From Lewinellaceae bacterium (lineage in GTDB: Bacteria > Bacteroidota > Bacteroidia > Chitinophagales > Saprospiraceae), in the NCBI GenBank assembly GCA_016711435.1, contig JADJSY010000008.1:62001-126000 (forward strand): 64,000 nt of DNA, read 5' to 3'. Below, in pieces: positions 16,453 to 25,904 of the stretch; positions within the stretch are counted from its first letter, which is position 1, and the number at the start of each line of letters is the position of its first letter. The notes beneath the pieces were generated by a model that searched no databases, had not been told where the DNA came from, and worked only from the letters and a program-made list of their open reading frames with translations. The translations under genes were made by a program, and so were the position numbers.

Positions 16453-18835
16453 ATCTAATCAAGGTAACGTCCCCCTTCAAAAACAACTTCCTGCCCGGCA
16501 CATATTCAATTTCCGCCATAAAGACATATACGCCGGCATTCAGATCCTGCCCGCGGTTGCTGCCGTCCCAGCCATCCGACAAGTCATTGGTGACGATATT
16601 ATTTCGTTCAAAAACGAGACTCCCCCAGCGGTCGTACACCCGAAGCCAGTTGATTGGAAGGGTTTCTTTGCTGAATATCGTAAACCTGTGGTTGCCCGTT
16701 CCCGAAGCGGGCGCAAATACATTGGGCACATACACGTTCGGTTCCAGCACCACCTGCACCCGATCCGCTGCGGTACACCCTTCCGAATCCGTCACCGTAA
16801 CTGTGTACCAGGTCGTTTCCTGCGGGCGCACAGTCAGTTGCGGGCACCCGCCGCAGGTGGTCGTGTCGCCGGGTTCCCAGCTATGCAGCACCACGTCTCT
16901 GTCAGACTGCGCTTCCAGTATTACCCGGTCGCCGGGTTTTACCGGTTCATCGATCCGGGCAATGTTTAGCGTTACGCCGAGGCTGTCAGGCTGGCCCACG
17001 CTGAGTTCCAGCGGACGGTTGTAACAACCCGTCGAATCGCGCACCACGAGTTTATAATCGCCTGCCCGGATGCCATTGGCAGTAGAAAGACTGGAAAAGT
17101 TTTTGCCGTTGTCGATGGAAAACTGGTAAGGTTCCAGTCCGCCGGAAGGTGTTCCGAAAATGATTTGTCCGTCGGAGAATCCGTAACAGGAAGGTTCTTC
17201 GGAGGAATAGGGGAATTCCGGCGAATTGAACACTGCCACTACATCATCTTCCACAAAATCCGTGCGGCGGCACACCCCGAGGTAACCGCGTGCGGTGTAA
17301 AGTCCCGGCGAATAAGCCACAAACATAGAATCCGGGCCGTATTGCAACAGCGAGTCGGCAAAATACCATTGTACCCCGTCGAAACGACCGCTGGCCTGCA
17401 AAGTATCGGGGCAAACGCCATCGCCGATGATCTGCAGGCTGATGGTCGGTTTGTTGGTTTTACTAAAACCGCTGTAAAATCCGCCGAAACCCGCAGCGCC
17501 GTTTCTGCCGAACAGGGCAACCTGTATGGCGCCTTCCGCTATGATACTCGCCGTTTGCGGCGGATCGTTTGCCGCAAACAAAGTCAGCCTACGGTACGTC
17601 ACAAAATCCGTATTGCCCTGCACCGCGTCCGGGTTGCCCAGCGGAACATCAGCGCCGTCGATGAGCAGGGTAACGAGCGAATCTTTCATGGCGACGATCA
17701 TCAGTCCGCCGTCGTACTGCACAGTGCCGATTAGATTGGGCTGGTAAATATTGTCTACCGCATTGGGTATACCGCAGGAAACGGGCGGCACAAAAATCAA
17801 TCCCGCCGTTCGCATCTGGTCGTCGCCGACGGGCGTTCCGCCCACCATCTGATACACAAAAGCGGGTTCGGAGGTCTGAATATACAGGTTGCCCGCTGCG
17901 GTGTATTGCGCGGTGGACACCTGCAAAAACTGCCCCGCATTGAGCACCGCCGCCGGATTGCTGCTACCATTCAGAAATACGCTGGTGCCATTCACATGCG
18001 CTACCACCATGGGAATTTCCAGCACTTCGGAACCATTGCCCCGGCATAAAATGTACTCCTTGCCTACCAATTCAAAGGGCACAATCTGGTCAATTCCGAC
18101 ATCATTGGCATTGTCTATCACAGGCGCGCCGGTCCAGGAACCCACATTGACTGCTACGGGCTTGTTGCTTTCCAACAGCGATCCGATCAGTCCGTTGGGC
18201 GGCTGCTGGATAAAACTGCTGGAAACATATTGTGAAACAACCGTCGATTCTCCTGCCTGTAACACAATCTGTACCCCGCCCGGCGACTGCATGTCGGCGC
18301 CTCCAATGCGGAAACGCACCGCCGCATCGTATCCGGAAAGTTTGATGACCGTGCTGTCTTCTACGGCCATCACGCCGATAAAATTGGATCTGCTGGGACT
18401 CGAACTGCTGCCCTGTATCACATGGCCGATTCGAAAAGTAGTCCCCAATGCCGCCCTACCCTTGCAGGTGAGGTCGCAGGCCTGGTATTGGGAACTGCTG
18501 TGCGCCCTGAAATTGACGTAAAATTTCTGCGGCCCCACCAGCACCAATCCTTTGTCCTGTAAAGGAATATGCAGTTGATTGGAAGGCGTCAGGATGTACG
18601 TATCACTCGTAGACCCCAGGCTGAACCGCTGCGGCTCGGTGTTGGAAACCATGAGCGTGGTCACCGTTGCTCCTTGTCCGTCGCGGATCGTCACCGGGAA
18701 TACATCCGCTTCCGGCGTTGATATGTATAAATATTGTGGCCCCCATTCCGAACGGGCGTGCATGGGCGGTATCCAGTGGATGGAGTCGAGCTGCGCCTGA
18801 ATGGAGCAGGCGGCCAGCAAAGCGAGCGCCAGCAA
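16451..18835 (-). CDS. T9SS type B secreted protein with IgGFc-binding-like domain (start uncertain)
   Basis: About 794 residues. A signal-like stretch (LLALALLAACSIQAQ) leads into an IgGFc_binding-like beta domain ('GPQKFYVNFRAHSSSQYQAC', 'VAVNVGSWTGAPVIDNANDV', 'EPAFVYQMVGGTPVGDDQM'; about 90-440). Then come SprB-like and PKD-like segments ('GGLEPYQFSIDNG', 'TVTDSEGCTAADRVQVVL') and a CHU_C gliding-type sorting domain ('VYVPNVFAPASG', 'LRVYDRWGSLVFE', 'GWDGSNRGQDLNAGVYVF'). It is probably a surface adhesin. There is no ATG in frame: the frame opens at TTG 18835, next to eight Cs (18836-18843). An ATG at 18903 reaches the gene only if the C run changes by one base. This may be an indel error or a phase-variable tract. 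Confidence 0.85.
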   Translation of the reverse strand: MLALALLAACSIQAQLDSIHWIPPMHARSEWGPQYLYISTPEADVFPVTIRDGQGATVTTLMVSNTEPQRFSLGSTSDTYILTPSNQLHIPLQDKGLVLVGPQKFYVNFRAHSSSQYQACDLTCKGRAALGTTFRIGHVIQGSSSSPSRSNFIGVMAVEDSTVIKLSGYDAAVRFRIGGADMQSPGGVQIVLQAGESTVVSQYVSSSFIQQPPNGLIGSLLESNKPVAVNVGSWTGAPVIDNANDVGIDQIVPFELVGKEYILCRGNGSEVLEIPMVVAHVNGTSVFLNGSSNPAAVLNAGQFLQVSTAQYTAAGNLYIQTSEPAFVYQMVGGTPVGDDQMRTAGLIFVPPVSCGIPNAVDNIYQPNLIGTVQYDGGLMIVAMKDSLVTLLIDGADVPLGNPDAVQGNTDFVTYRRLTLFAANDPPQTASIIAEGAIQVALFGRNGAAGFGGFYSGFSKTNKPTISLQIIGDGVCPDTLQASGRFDGVQWYFADSLLQYGPDSMFVAYSPGLYTARGYLGVCRRTDFVEDDVVAVFNSPEFPYSSEEPSCYGFSDGQIIFGTPSGGLEPYQFSIDNGKNFSSLSTANGIRAGDYKLVVRDSTGCYNRPLELSVGQPDSLGVTLNIARIDEPVKPGDRVILEAQSDRDVVLHSWEPGDTTTCGGCPQLTVRPQETTWYTVTVTDSEGCTAADRVQVVLEPNVYVPNVFAPASGTGNHRFTIFSKETLPINWLRVYDRWGSLVFERNNIVTNDLSDGWDGSNRGQDLNAGVYVFMAEIEYVPGRKLFLKGDVTLIR

Positions 18836-18839
18836 GGGG

Positions 18840-19281
18840 GGGGTGGAGGAGTCGGAGTCGTCAGGCAGTCGAAGTGTGCGAGTCCGTAGATTACCCGTTT
18901 CATACTGGGGTTTATCAAACTGTAACGGTGTACTCTACGGACTGACGACTTCGCACTGACGACTTCGGACTGCCTGACGACTTCGCACTTAGTAGACTTC
19001 GGACTTTTTTGCCAACAATACATATTTTCGCGGCATATTTGGCGTTTTGTTTGCCATGTTAAAATTTCCTCAAAAAAACAGCCCAATAAACGGCATTTTT
19101 CGGCCCCTCGTTTGTTATATCGAACGTTACCGGTGTTATGCATGGAGATTATGACAAATCATTGAAAATCAGCCGACCTTTATCCCGTCAGACATCAAAA
19201 TTACACGAATTAAAGTATAAAAATCGTTCTGAGCGGCGCCGCATTTTTAACGGAGCCGGTCGCTAAACCAACCTGTCAATT
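18840..19281. repeat. GACTTCG-type repeats in the gap before the TPR gene
   Basis: CGACTTCGCACTGACGACTT and related units (18930-19010, 'tacggact', 'gacttcgg', 'gcctgacgacttcgcact') pair with AGTCGTCAGGCAGTCGAAGT (18856-18875). The left half overlaps the 5' end of the IgGFc-type gene. From 19010 to 19281 no repeat, promoter box or gene is seen. Confidence 0.75.
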
Positions 19282-22200
19282 ATGAACCTTCGGAAAGGCA
19301 TCACTTCCATCTTTCTGCTGCTGTTTGCATTCGCGCTGAATGCCCAGCAAACTTCCGTCTTCACCGAAGCCACGCTCGCCTATAAACGCGGGGTGGACTT
19401 CTTCGACCAACAAATCTACGGACTTGCGCAAAAGGAATTTCGCACCGCCATGGATTTGCTTCGCCCGGTCAATGAACCGGAGTGGAAAGCAGTCAAAACA
19501 GACGCCGAACTGTACAATGCCAAATGCGCCGTGCGGCTCGGACTTCCGGAAGCCGAAAAACTTACCCTCGACTTCCTGCGCGAAAACGCCCCTTCCCCGG
19601 TGGCCAGCCAGGCCGCGCTCGAAATCGGCAATTACTATTTCGACAACAAAGAGTACGACAAAGCCCTGACATACTACGATATGGCCCCGGCGGGTTCAGG
19701 CGCCACCCGCGATGAGATTCAATTCAAAAAAGGATACGCCTTTTTTGTGACCAAACAATTCAGCCGCGCAAAAGGCGCTTTTGCCTCGTTGAAGGAAAAT
19801 ACCCGCAGCGAATGGTATTACCCGGCCAATTACTACTCTGCCTGCTGCTCCTTTTTTGAAAAAAAGTACGACGAAGCCCTCAAAAGTTTTCAGCGCTGCG
19901 AACAGTCGGACAAATACAAACAAAGCGTACCCTACTACATCGCCCAGATTTACGCCCACCAGAAAAAATACGATCAGGTCATTGCATTCGGCGCGGCCAA
20001 AGCCAAAGATACCAACATCAAAAACCGCCCGGAACTCAATCAACTCGTCGGTCAGGCTTACTATGAACGCGGCGACTATAAGAATGCGCTGCCTTACCTC
20101 GAATTTGCCGCCACCAACGGCGCTGCGTTGCGTCCGGCCGATTACTACCAGATCGGTTACGCGCAGTATCAATCCGGCTTTTACAAACCGGCTATTGAAA
20201 ACTTCGAGCACCTCAACAAACAAGACTCCCTGCTGGGGCAAAATGGTTTGTACCACCTCGGCGATGCATACCTGCGTACCAAAAACAAATTCGCGGCGCG
20301 CAATGCTTTCGGACAGGCATCCAGCATGAATTTTGATAAATCGGTCAAAGAGGACGCGTTGATCAATTACGCCAAACTGAGTTACGAACTCAAATTTGAC
20401 CGCGACGCCCTCGAAGCGCTGCAAAAAATCCCGACGACTTCGAAGTACTACGAAGATTCGCAGGCGCTGATGAGCGAGGTATTTCTCAATACCCGTGACT
20501 ACGACCGGGCTATTTCCACGCTGGAATCCGTCAAAAACCGCACCCCGCGCCTGAACGAGACGTACCAGAAAGTATGTTACTACCGCGGTCTGCAATTGTA
20601 CCAGAGCAAACAATCGGACGAGGCCCGCCGCTATTTCAACAAGTCGCTCGAAAACCCGATCGACAAGCGCACCATGGCGCTCTGCTCCTACTGGATGGGC
20701 GTTATTTCGAATGAAAGTGAGGAATACGCCATCAGCAAACAGCACATTTCGTCCTTTGTAAATGCTGCCCGCGGATACACCGATCTGCCGGAGGAAAGCA
20801 ATATCACCATGGCCAACTATGTGCAGGGTTATAACAACCTGAAACTCAAGGATTACAAACAGGCCATCGCCAACTTTAAAATTGTAGTAGACGGCATCAA
20901 AAACAATCAGGCGCAAATCAGAAGCGACCAGATCCGCACGGCAGTGCTCGGCGATGCCGTGTTGCGCGCCGGCGACGCCCATTTTAAAAACAACCAGTAC
21001 AGCGATGCACTGGCTTATTACAACGATGCGATTAATAAAAAATACGAAGGTTTCGAGTATGCTTTGTACCAGAAAGCGGTCATTCGCGGCTTGCAGGGCA
21101 GCCCGGTCGACAAAGTACTGGCCCTGGAAAACCTCGTAAACAGTTACCCCAACAGCCGTTATACGGACCAGGCCCTGTTCCAGATAGGTGAAACGTACCA
21201 GGAAATGGGCAAGTTCGACCAGGCGGTTACGCCGCTGCGCAAACTGGTAGCCGATTTCCGCGGCAAATCGCCATTGATCAACCAGGCATTGCTGCGCCTC
21301 GGTCTTATTTCCTACAACCAGGGCAACACCAACGCGGCGATTAGTTATTACAAACAGGTGTTTTCCAACAACCCGGAAACCACTGAAGCCAAAGACGCAC
21401 TGGCTGCTTTGAATGAAATTTATGTAAAAGACCTGAACCGCCCCGACGAGTATTTCGCTTTTGTGGAAACGGTTCCGGGCTACGGCAGCGTCAGCACTTC
21501 TTCCAAAGACAGTGTGACCTTCCAGTCTGCTGAAATTCAGTTCCAGCAAGGCCGTTACCAGCAGGCCATCGAGGGTTTTACCAACTATTTAGCCAAATAC
21601 CCCAGCGGCCAAAATGCGATTCCAGCCTATTACTACCGCGGCGAATCCTATGCTTCCGGTACGATCAAACAATACAGCAAGGCATTGCAGGACTACGCTG
21701 CCGTAGTGGCCAAAGGCACCAGCCGCCTGTATCCGAAAGCAGCCGAAAAAGCGGCGTTGCTGGCCTTGAATGTGGAAAAAAACTATCCGCAGTCGTTTGA
21801 ATTTTCCCGCAAATGGGAAGAATCGGCCCTCACGGATGCTTCCCGTTTCGACGCACAACTGAATGCCCTGAAATCGGCTTATTTCACCAATAACTCCGTG
21901 GCAGTCAGCGAATACGCCAATAAAGTGACCCGCAGCAATCTCGCTTCCAATGAACAAATTGCTACCGCCAATTTTTACCTCGGTAAAATGGCTTACGACA
22001 AAAATGATTTCCCCCGCGCTTACCCCGCCTTTCAATCGGTTACCCAAAATTCGACGACGGAAATCATGGCCGAATCCTGGCATTTATTGGCACAAATTCT
22101 GTACAAACAGAAAAAATACGACGATGCGGAGCAAACCATCGGCGACGCCAACAAGGCCAGCGCCGGTTACGACGACTGGATCGCGCGCAACCTTATCCTG

Positions 22201-22407
22201 GTCTCCGACGTGTACCTCGACCAGGGCGATAAAAACAGCGCCTCGGCTGCACTGGAAGCCGTGCTGGAAAATTACACCGGCGACGACCCGACTATTTTAG
22301 CCACGGCCCGGCAGAAATATAACCGAATCGGTACGGCGCCCGTGATGAACACAACCAATGAAAAAGGCGGGCGGAACCTGCTGGAAATGGACGAGGGAAA
22401 TAAATAG
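19282..22407 (+). CDS. Large tetratricopeptide-repeat protein, exported
   Basis: 1041 residues: signal peptide (MNLRKGITSIFLLLFAFALN) then about 20 TPR units through the whole length. Typical repeats are 'NYYFDNKEYDKALTYYDMAP', 'AYYERGDYKNALPYLEFAA' and 'KMAYDKNDFPRAYPAFQSVT'. A long, all-TPR periplasmic or outer-membrane-associated scaffold is common in Bacteroidota, often beside a beta-barrel partner, as here (next gene 184 nt on, same strand). Possible roles are T9SS/gliding assembly or BamD-like scaffolding; the sequence does not decide. Base composition is like its neighbours and no break was seen over 3.1 kb. Confidence 0.87.
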   Translation: MNLRKGITSIFLLLFAFALNAQQTSVFTEATLAYKRGVDFFDQQIYGLAQKEFRTAMDLLRPVNEPEWKAVKTDAELYNAKCAVRLGLPEAEKLTLDFLRENAPSPVASQAALEIGNYYFDNKEYDKALTYYDMAPAGSGATRDEIQFKKGYAFFVTKQFSRAKGAFASLKENTRSEWYYPANYYSACCSFFEKKYDEALKSFQRCEQSDKYKQSVPYYIAQIYAHQKKYDQVIAFGAAKAKDTNIKNRPELNQLVGQAYYERGDYKNALPYLEFAATNGAALRPADYYQIGYAQYQSGFYKPAIENFEHLNKQDSLLGQNGLYHLGDAYLRTKNKFAARNAFGQASSMNFDKSVKEDALINYAKLSYELKFDRDALEALQKIPTTSKYYEDSQALMSEVFLNTRDYDRAISTLESVKNRTPRLNETYQKVCYYRGLQLYQSKQSDEARRYFNKSLENPIDKRTMALCSYWMGVISNESEEYAISKQHISSFVNAARGYTDLPEESNITMANYVQGYNNLKLKDYKQAIANFKIVVDGIKNNQAQIRSDQIRTAVLGDAVLRAGDAHFKNNQYSDALAYYNDAINKKYEGFEYALYQKAVIRGLQGSPVDKVLALENLVNSYPNSRYTDQALFQIGETYQEMGKFDQAVTPLRKLVADFRGKSPLINQALLRLGLISYNQGNTNAAISYYKQVFSNNPETTEAKDALAALNEIYVKDLNRPDEYFAFVETVPGYGSVSTSSKDSVTFQSAEIQFQQGRYQQAIEGFTNYLAKYPSGQNAIPAYYYRGESYASGTIKQYSKALQDYAAVVAKGTSRLYPKAAEKAALLALNVEKNYPQSFEFSRKWEESALTDASRFDAQLNALKSAYFTNNSVAVSEYANKVTRSNLASNEQIATANFYLGKMAYDKNDFPRAYPAFQSVTQNSTTEIMAESWHLLAQILYKQKKYDDAEQTIGDANKASAGYDDWIARNLILVSDVYLDQGDKNSASAALEAVLENYTGDDPTILATARQKYNRIGTAPVMNTTNEKGGRNLLEMDEGNK

Positions 22408-22591
22408 AGGTGAGAAGTGAGAAGTGAGAAGTGAGAGGGTGGCATTTTCATAGATTTAGCATCCTTTCATTATCCGGCAAATCATCACGGTCATCCTTAC
22501 ATCCTTTAAATCAGGGTCCAACATCAATAAATCAAGGTCATCCCTGCATCTTTTAAATCAGGGTCCAACATCACAGTCAAAAACGAAATCC
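22408..22591. repeat. GAGAAGT array and AATCAGGGTCCAACATCA direct repeat
   Basis: 22408-22439 is four to five GAGAAGT units right after the TPR stop codon, without an inverted partner. GGTCATCC...catcctttaaatcagggtccaacatca at about 22490-22528 and 22535-22573 are two direct copies (~38 bp, few differences). They lie in the leader of the barrel gene. Confidence 0.78.
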
Positions 22592-24223
22592 ATGTTATTC
22601 CAATATAAATCTCTGTTTCTCGCCTTATTCCTGGGAATGCTCTCCCAGGCGGCTTTTGCCCAAAAAGAACTGGAGGGCGACAACGTAACGGTCATCAAAG
22701 ACTTCGATGCGCGCCTGCTGGAGTCCAACAAACTGAGCGTGCCGCCATCTCTGCCGCCGTTAGACACCAATACACAACTCCAGAACTATGTGGTGCCGCC
22801 GCGCCCGCTGACGCTGAATTACGAAGCGCCCAAACTGCGCCCGATCGGTATGAAAGCCGGTAAAAAGGAAGAAAGTTTCAACGGCTATGCCAAAGCAGGC
22901 GCCGGGGTTCCGAAAAGTTTCTGGGGCGAGATCGGTTACTTTTTTGCCTCGGAAGACAAGTTCGACGGCAAGGCCTGGTTCCGCCACCACAGCCTGGACG
23001 CCAGTAAAAACCTTGATAATCAACGTTTTGCCAACAACGACTTCCTTGTAAACGGCAACTACTATATCAACGATCAAATTGCCGCAGAAGCCAAAGTGGG
23101 CGTCAGCTTCGACCGCGTGCATTTTTATGGCTACGACCACGACTCCCTCGATTTTTCAAAAGAAGGCACCCGTCAGGATTATAAATTGGTAACCGTCGGC
23201 GGCCGCCTGTACAACAAAGAACGGAATGAAACAGACCTCAATTTCTCCGTGGCGCCGAATATTTATGTGCTGAACGACTACTATTCAAACAAGGAAACCG
23301 GTTTCGACCTGAACCTGAGTGCCACAAAATGGTTTTCGGAAAAACACCCGCTACGGCTCGTGATTCGCACGGACATGACCAAATTTACGGACACGGTCAC
23401 GCAGAAACTCAACAACATTTACCTGCAACCTTCCTTCACCTTCCACTCGGATGTGGTGAAAATCAAGGTCGGCGGTAATTTTGCCAGCAACCGCGACGTA
23501 TTCAGCGTGTTTCCCGATGCGGAAATTACCCTGCGCGTATTCGGCGACGGCATCCAGATTTTCGGCGGCGCCAATGGCGACCTGCGGAAAAACACCTACC
23601 GCAGCATGTCGGAATACAGTCCTTTCCTCCAGATCCGCGAAACCAGACTGAAAAATACCCGTTTTGATAACTACTACGCCGGGGTGAAAGGCAACTTAGG
23701 CTGGCTGGACTACACCGGCCAGGTAAACTATTCCAAAGCCTCCGACCTGGCGCTGTTTCAAACGCAGTACACCAGTACAGGCATCACACGTTTCCAGGCC
23801 TTGTACGACACGGTGAAAATCAGCAACATACAGGGCACCGTCAAATTCAGTCCGATCAAAAACCTGACCGTGACCGGTACCTTGAGCCAGAACTTTATCA
23901 TGGATCCCAGCAACCAGTCCAAAGCCTGGGGACTGCCCAAACTGGAAGGCAATTTCGGCGCTACGTACACCGCGCTGGAAGGCAAAGCCATCCTGAAAAG
24001 CAACCTCTACATGGCCGATGGTATCTGGTTCCTCGATCCGGAAGGCACCGCCAAACGCAGCGCGGCATTAGTCGACCTGAACATCGGCGGCTCTTACTTT
24101 TTCTCGAAAAATATCGGCGCGTTCCTCGACATCAACAACCTGCTGAACAACAAACGCGAACGCTGGAGGGACTACCCGATGATCGGGCTGAACTTTATGG
24201 CGGGGATTACTGCTCGTTTTTAG
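22592..24223 (+). CDS. Outer-membrane beta-barrel protein (TonB-receptor-like, no plug)
   Basis: 543 residues with a signal peptide (MLFQYKSLFLALFLGMLSQA). A short Pro-rich N-terminal section ('VPPSLPPLDTNTQLQNYVVP') is followed by a barrel of amphipathic strands ('LTVTGTLSQNFIMDPSNQSK', 'ALVDLNIGGSYFFSKNIGAF', 'LDINNLLNNKRERW') and ends 'LNFMAGITARF' with terminal Phe. The late-barrel motifs are like TonB-dependent receptors, but there is no plug domain or TonB box. It probably forms a pair with the TPR protein upstream, since the same gene order recurs widely in Bacteroidota. The exact role is unknown. Confidence 0.75.
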   Translation: MLFQYKSLFLALFLGMLSQAAFAQKELEGDNVTVIKDFDARLLESNKLSVPPSLPPLDTNTQLQNYVVPPRPLTLNYEAPKLRPIGMKAGKKEESFNGYAKAGAGVPKSFWGEIGYFFASEDKFDGKAWFRHHSLDASKNLDNQRFANNDFLVNGNYYINDQIAAEAKVGVSFDRVHFYGYDHDSLDFSKEGTRQDYKLVTVGGRLYNKERNETDLNFSVAPNIYVLNDYYSNKETGFDLNLSATKWFSEKHPLRLVIRTDMTKFTDTVTQKLNNIYLQPSFTFHSDVVKIKVGGNFASNRDVFSVFPDAEITLRVFGDGIQIFGGANGDLRKNTYRSMSEYSPFLQIRETRLKNTRFDNYYAGVKGNLGWLDYTGQVNYSKASDLALFQTQYTSTGITRFQALYDTVKISNIQGTVKFSPIKNLTVTGTLSQNFIMDPSNQSKAWGLPKLEGNFGATYTALEGKAILKSNLYMADGIWFLDPEGTAKRSAALVDLNIGGSYFFSKNIGAFLDINNLLNNKRERWRDYPMIGLNFMAGITARF

Positions 24224-24357
24224 TGTTTGGTGTTTGGTGTTTAGGCCCCTCCGCCTTAGGCGACCGTGTATAGTTTAGCCCTTCGCTTGATTTCTGCACC
24301 TTGGCCAAAGGCGAAGCGCCCTAAACACCAAACACTATACACCAAATACGACGTTGG
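24224..24357. repeat. AAACACC-type heptamer inverted repeat after the barrel gene
   Basis: Runs of GTGTTTG on the left (24226-24244) and AAACACC/AAACACT on the right (24331-24353) form the outer stem. Inner segments are ccgccttaggcga and gccaaaggcgaagcg, a variant of the GCCAAAGGCGAAGC core seen near 16.28 kb and 32.03 kb. It directly follows the stop codon and may end transcription. The rest of the gap to 24750 holds the remnant ORF and the mirrored hairpins. Confidence 0.7.
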
Positions 24358-24376
24358 AGCATCAGATTGGATCGGT

Positions 24377-24384
24377 TATCTTTG
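24377..24384 (+). promoter_or_regulatory. Bacteroidota -7 box TATCTTTG with no intact gene downstream
   Basis: Matches TAnnTTTG exactly. The nearest start codons downstream are 24402 and 24421, neither leading to a convincing protein. It may be the promoter of a lost gene. Confidence 0.4.
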
Positions 24385-24420
24385 TATCTGAATTTAGCCA
24401 TATGAAAAAACTACATTAAT

Positions 24421-24579
24421 ATGCAGCGACTTGTTATCCCTGTAAATGAATCCGTGGCGGCGGCCTGGCGAGGCCGGGGCAGGCAACGGCGGCATCAGCC
24501 TATTCTGCTGGTTTTGGGCCTCGCTTGGTCTTCAATCTTGCACGATATTCGCCCACAAGGGCCGGTCTTGGTCTTTTGA
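24421..24579 (+). pseudogene. Small ORF, possible remnant of an antitoxin-like gene
   Basis: 52 codons beginning 'MQRLVIPVNESVAAAWRGRG'. The first 17 residues look like the N-terminus of small CopG/addiction-module antitoxin-like proteins common in Bacteroidota and cyanobacteria; the rest does not, and is Arg-rich then hydrophobic. The stop codon falls inside a perfect hairpin at 24564-24587. A TATCTTTG promoter box sits ~37 nt upstream. The similarity is recalled from general family patterns, not searched. It may be a broken gene or chance. Confidence 0.25.
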
Positions 24580-24684
24580 CCAAGACCAAAATATAACAGA
24601 CCTTCCTAATATCACGATGCTTTGATTACGCTTGGTAAGGATTAATTTTGATGTACGTGTGATCTTGGTCAAAAGACCAAGATC
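24564..24684. repeat. Pair of mirrored hairpins with stem core CTTGGTC/GACCAAG
   Basis: 24564-24587 is a perfect hairpin with 10-bp arms around a TTTT loop (core CTTGGTCTTTTGACCAAG). 24661-24684 has 10-bp arms with the same inner seven bases around AAAA (core CTTGGTCAAAAGACCAAG). The second is the reverse complement of the first apart from the outer stem bases, so the two form an inverted pair 73 nt apart. No gene is seen between them. They could act as bidirectional terminators or as a repeat family. Confidence 0.7.
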
Positions 24685-24750
24685 GGCGTAAAGCATTCAA
24701 TTAATCCTGGCAGCACGAAAAGAATAAATGATGCTTTACCACCCCGGTAA

Positions 24751-25596
24751 CTAATAACCGATAACGGATAACATCTTTACCACCATCCACACCCACCCCG
24801 CCACAAACAAAAACGAATCAAACCGGTCCAGCAGCCCCCCGTGTCCGGGCAGCAGGTTACCCGAATCCTTGACGCCGATGCTGCGTTTGAGCATACTTTC
24901 CACCAGGTCGCCGAGGGTGCCGAAAATACCGATTACAGCGCCGACGGCCAGCCACTGTGCGGTAGAGAAATCATTGAAATACAAAGAGATAGCCCAGGCC
25001 ATGAGCACCGTGCAAATGGCCCCGCCAATGGTGCCTTCCCATGTTTTTTTGGGTGAAATGCGTTCAAAAAGTTTGCGGCGACCGATCTGCGATCCGATCA
25101 GGTAAGCCATGGTGTCGTTGGTCCAGATCAGCCAGAGAATGCCCATCACGCGGTGGGGGTGGTAGTCCGACAAAGACGCGACATCGAACAACATGGCAAT
25201 GGGCAGGGCAATATAAAAGATACCGACTGCGTAGTAGCCGATATTCTGAAAAGGCGCTTTGGAGGCGCCGAACAGTTCCACCAGCAGCGTCCAGCCGACC
25301 AGGTAAGTGAGCACGAACGGCCAGTCGCGCAGGAATGGTTGCAGGGCGCCGGCGGGAAACAAATCACCGAACCGGTAGCAGGTGGCCATCAGCAGCGCAG
25401 CGAGGCCCAACAGCGTACCGATCAGGCGTTTTCCGAGGAAAAAAGTCTGCTCCCGGGGCAGCATCAGGCCCAAAAACTCCCACAGGCTTCCGACGGCTAT
25501 GGCGAGGAATAAAAAGAAAAACGGCCATGTTCCGCCATAGATTCCCCCTATCATAGCGGCTGCAAAAAAGACAGCCGTGATTGTGCGTTGTTTCAT
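24751..25596 (-). CDS. cdsA: Phosphatidate cytidylyltransferase
   Basis: 281 residues. Uses CTP and phosphatidic acid to make CDP-diacylglycerol, the branch point of phospholipid synthesis, in the inner membrane. The start at 25596 (MKQRTITAVFFAAAMIGG) is chosen over an in-frame codon at 25647 because it begins the first membrane helix. There are seven to eight hydrophobic segments. The family signature is complete near the C-terminus: 'SMLKRSIGVKDSGNLLPGHG' followed by 'GLLDRFDS', preceded by 'KKTWEGTIGGA'. It ends in a region of ATAACCG repeats. Upstream is the 184-bp palindrome that separates it from the YdjM-like gene. Confidence 0.95.
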   Translation of the reverse strand: MKQRTITAVFFAAAMIGGIYGGTWPFFFLFLAIAVGSLWEFLGLMLPREQTFFLGKRLIGTLLGLAALLMATCYRFGDLFPAGALQPFLRDWPFVLTYLVGWTLLVELFGASKAPFQNIGYYAVGIFYIALPIAMLFDVASLSDYHPHRVMGILWLIWTNDTMAYLIGSQIGRRKLFERISPKKTWEGTIGGAICTVLMAWAISLYFNDFSTAQWLAVGAVIGIFGTLGDLVESMLKRSIGVKDSGNLLPGHGGLLDRFDSFLFVAGWVWMVVKMLSVIGY

Positions 25597-25720
25597 AATG
25601 AAGTGCTTCCGGTTAGGAAAATGCTGGAAAACCTGCCAAGGTTTCAAAAAATGTGGGTGGATTGGAGCAAAAGAGCGGTAATATTTTTATGATGCGGTAT
25701 TGATGGAACTTGGATTTTTA

Positions 25721-25904
25721 TGGAACACGGATTTAAGGGATGAGACACGGATTTTTTACCACATATTTTTATTTTTTAAACACATAGGCACATAGAAAAC
25801 ATAGCCGTAGAGTACTTTAAACTATGTTTTCTATGTGCCTATGTGTTTAAAAATAAAAATATGTGGTAAAAAATCCGTGTCTCATCCCTTCAATCCGTGT
25901 TCCA
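25721..25904. repeat. Very long near-perfect palindrome (about 83-bp arms)
   Basis: Left arm 25721-25804 and right arm 25822-25904 are reverse complements with only a few mismatches, around a 17-nt centre. Each arm holds two ACACGGATT segments, GGGATGAG, an A/T-rich stretch and CACATAGGCACATAG (7-8-nt period). The right end abuts the stop codon of the YdjM-like gene. It fills the 308-nt gap upstream of cdsA. Confidence 0.9.

Noticed and set aside
19696..21549. 617-codon open frame on the minus strand
   Set aside because: It is the antisense of the TPR protein gene, whose sense frame shows clear repeats and a signal peptide. The shadow has no recognisable domain.
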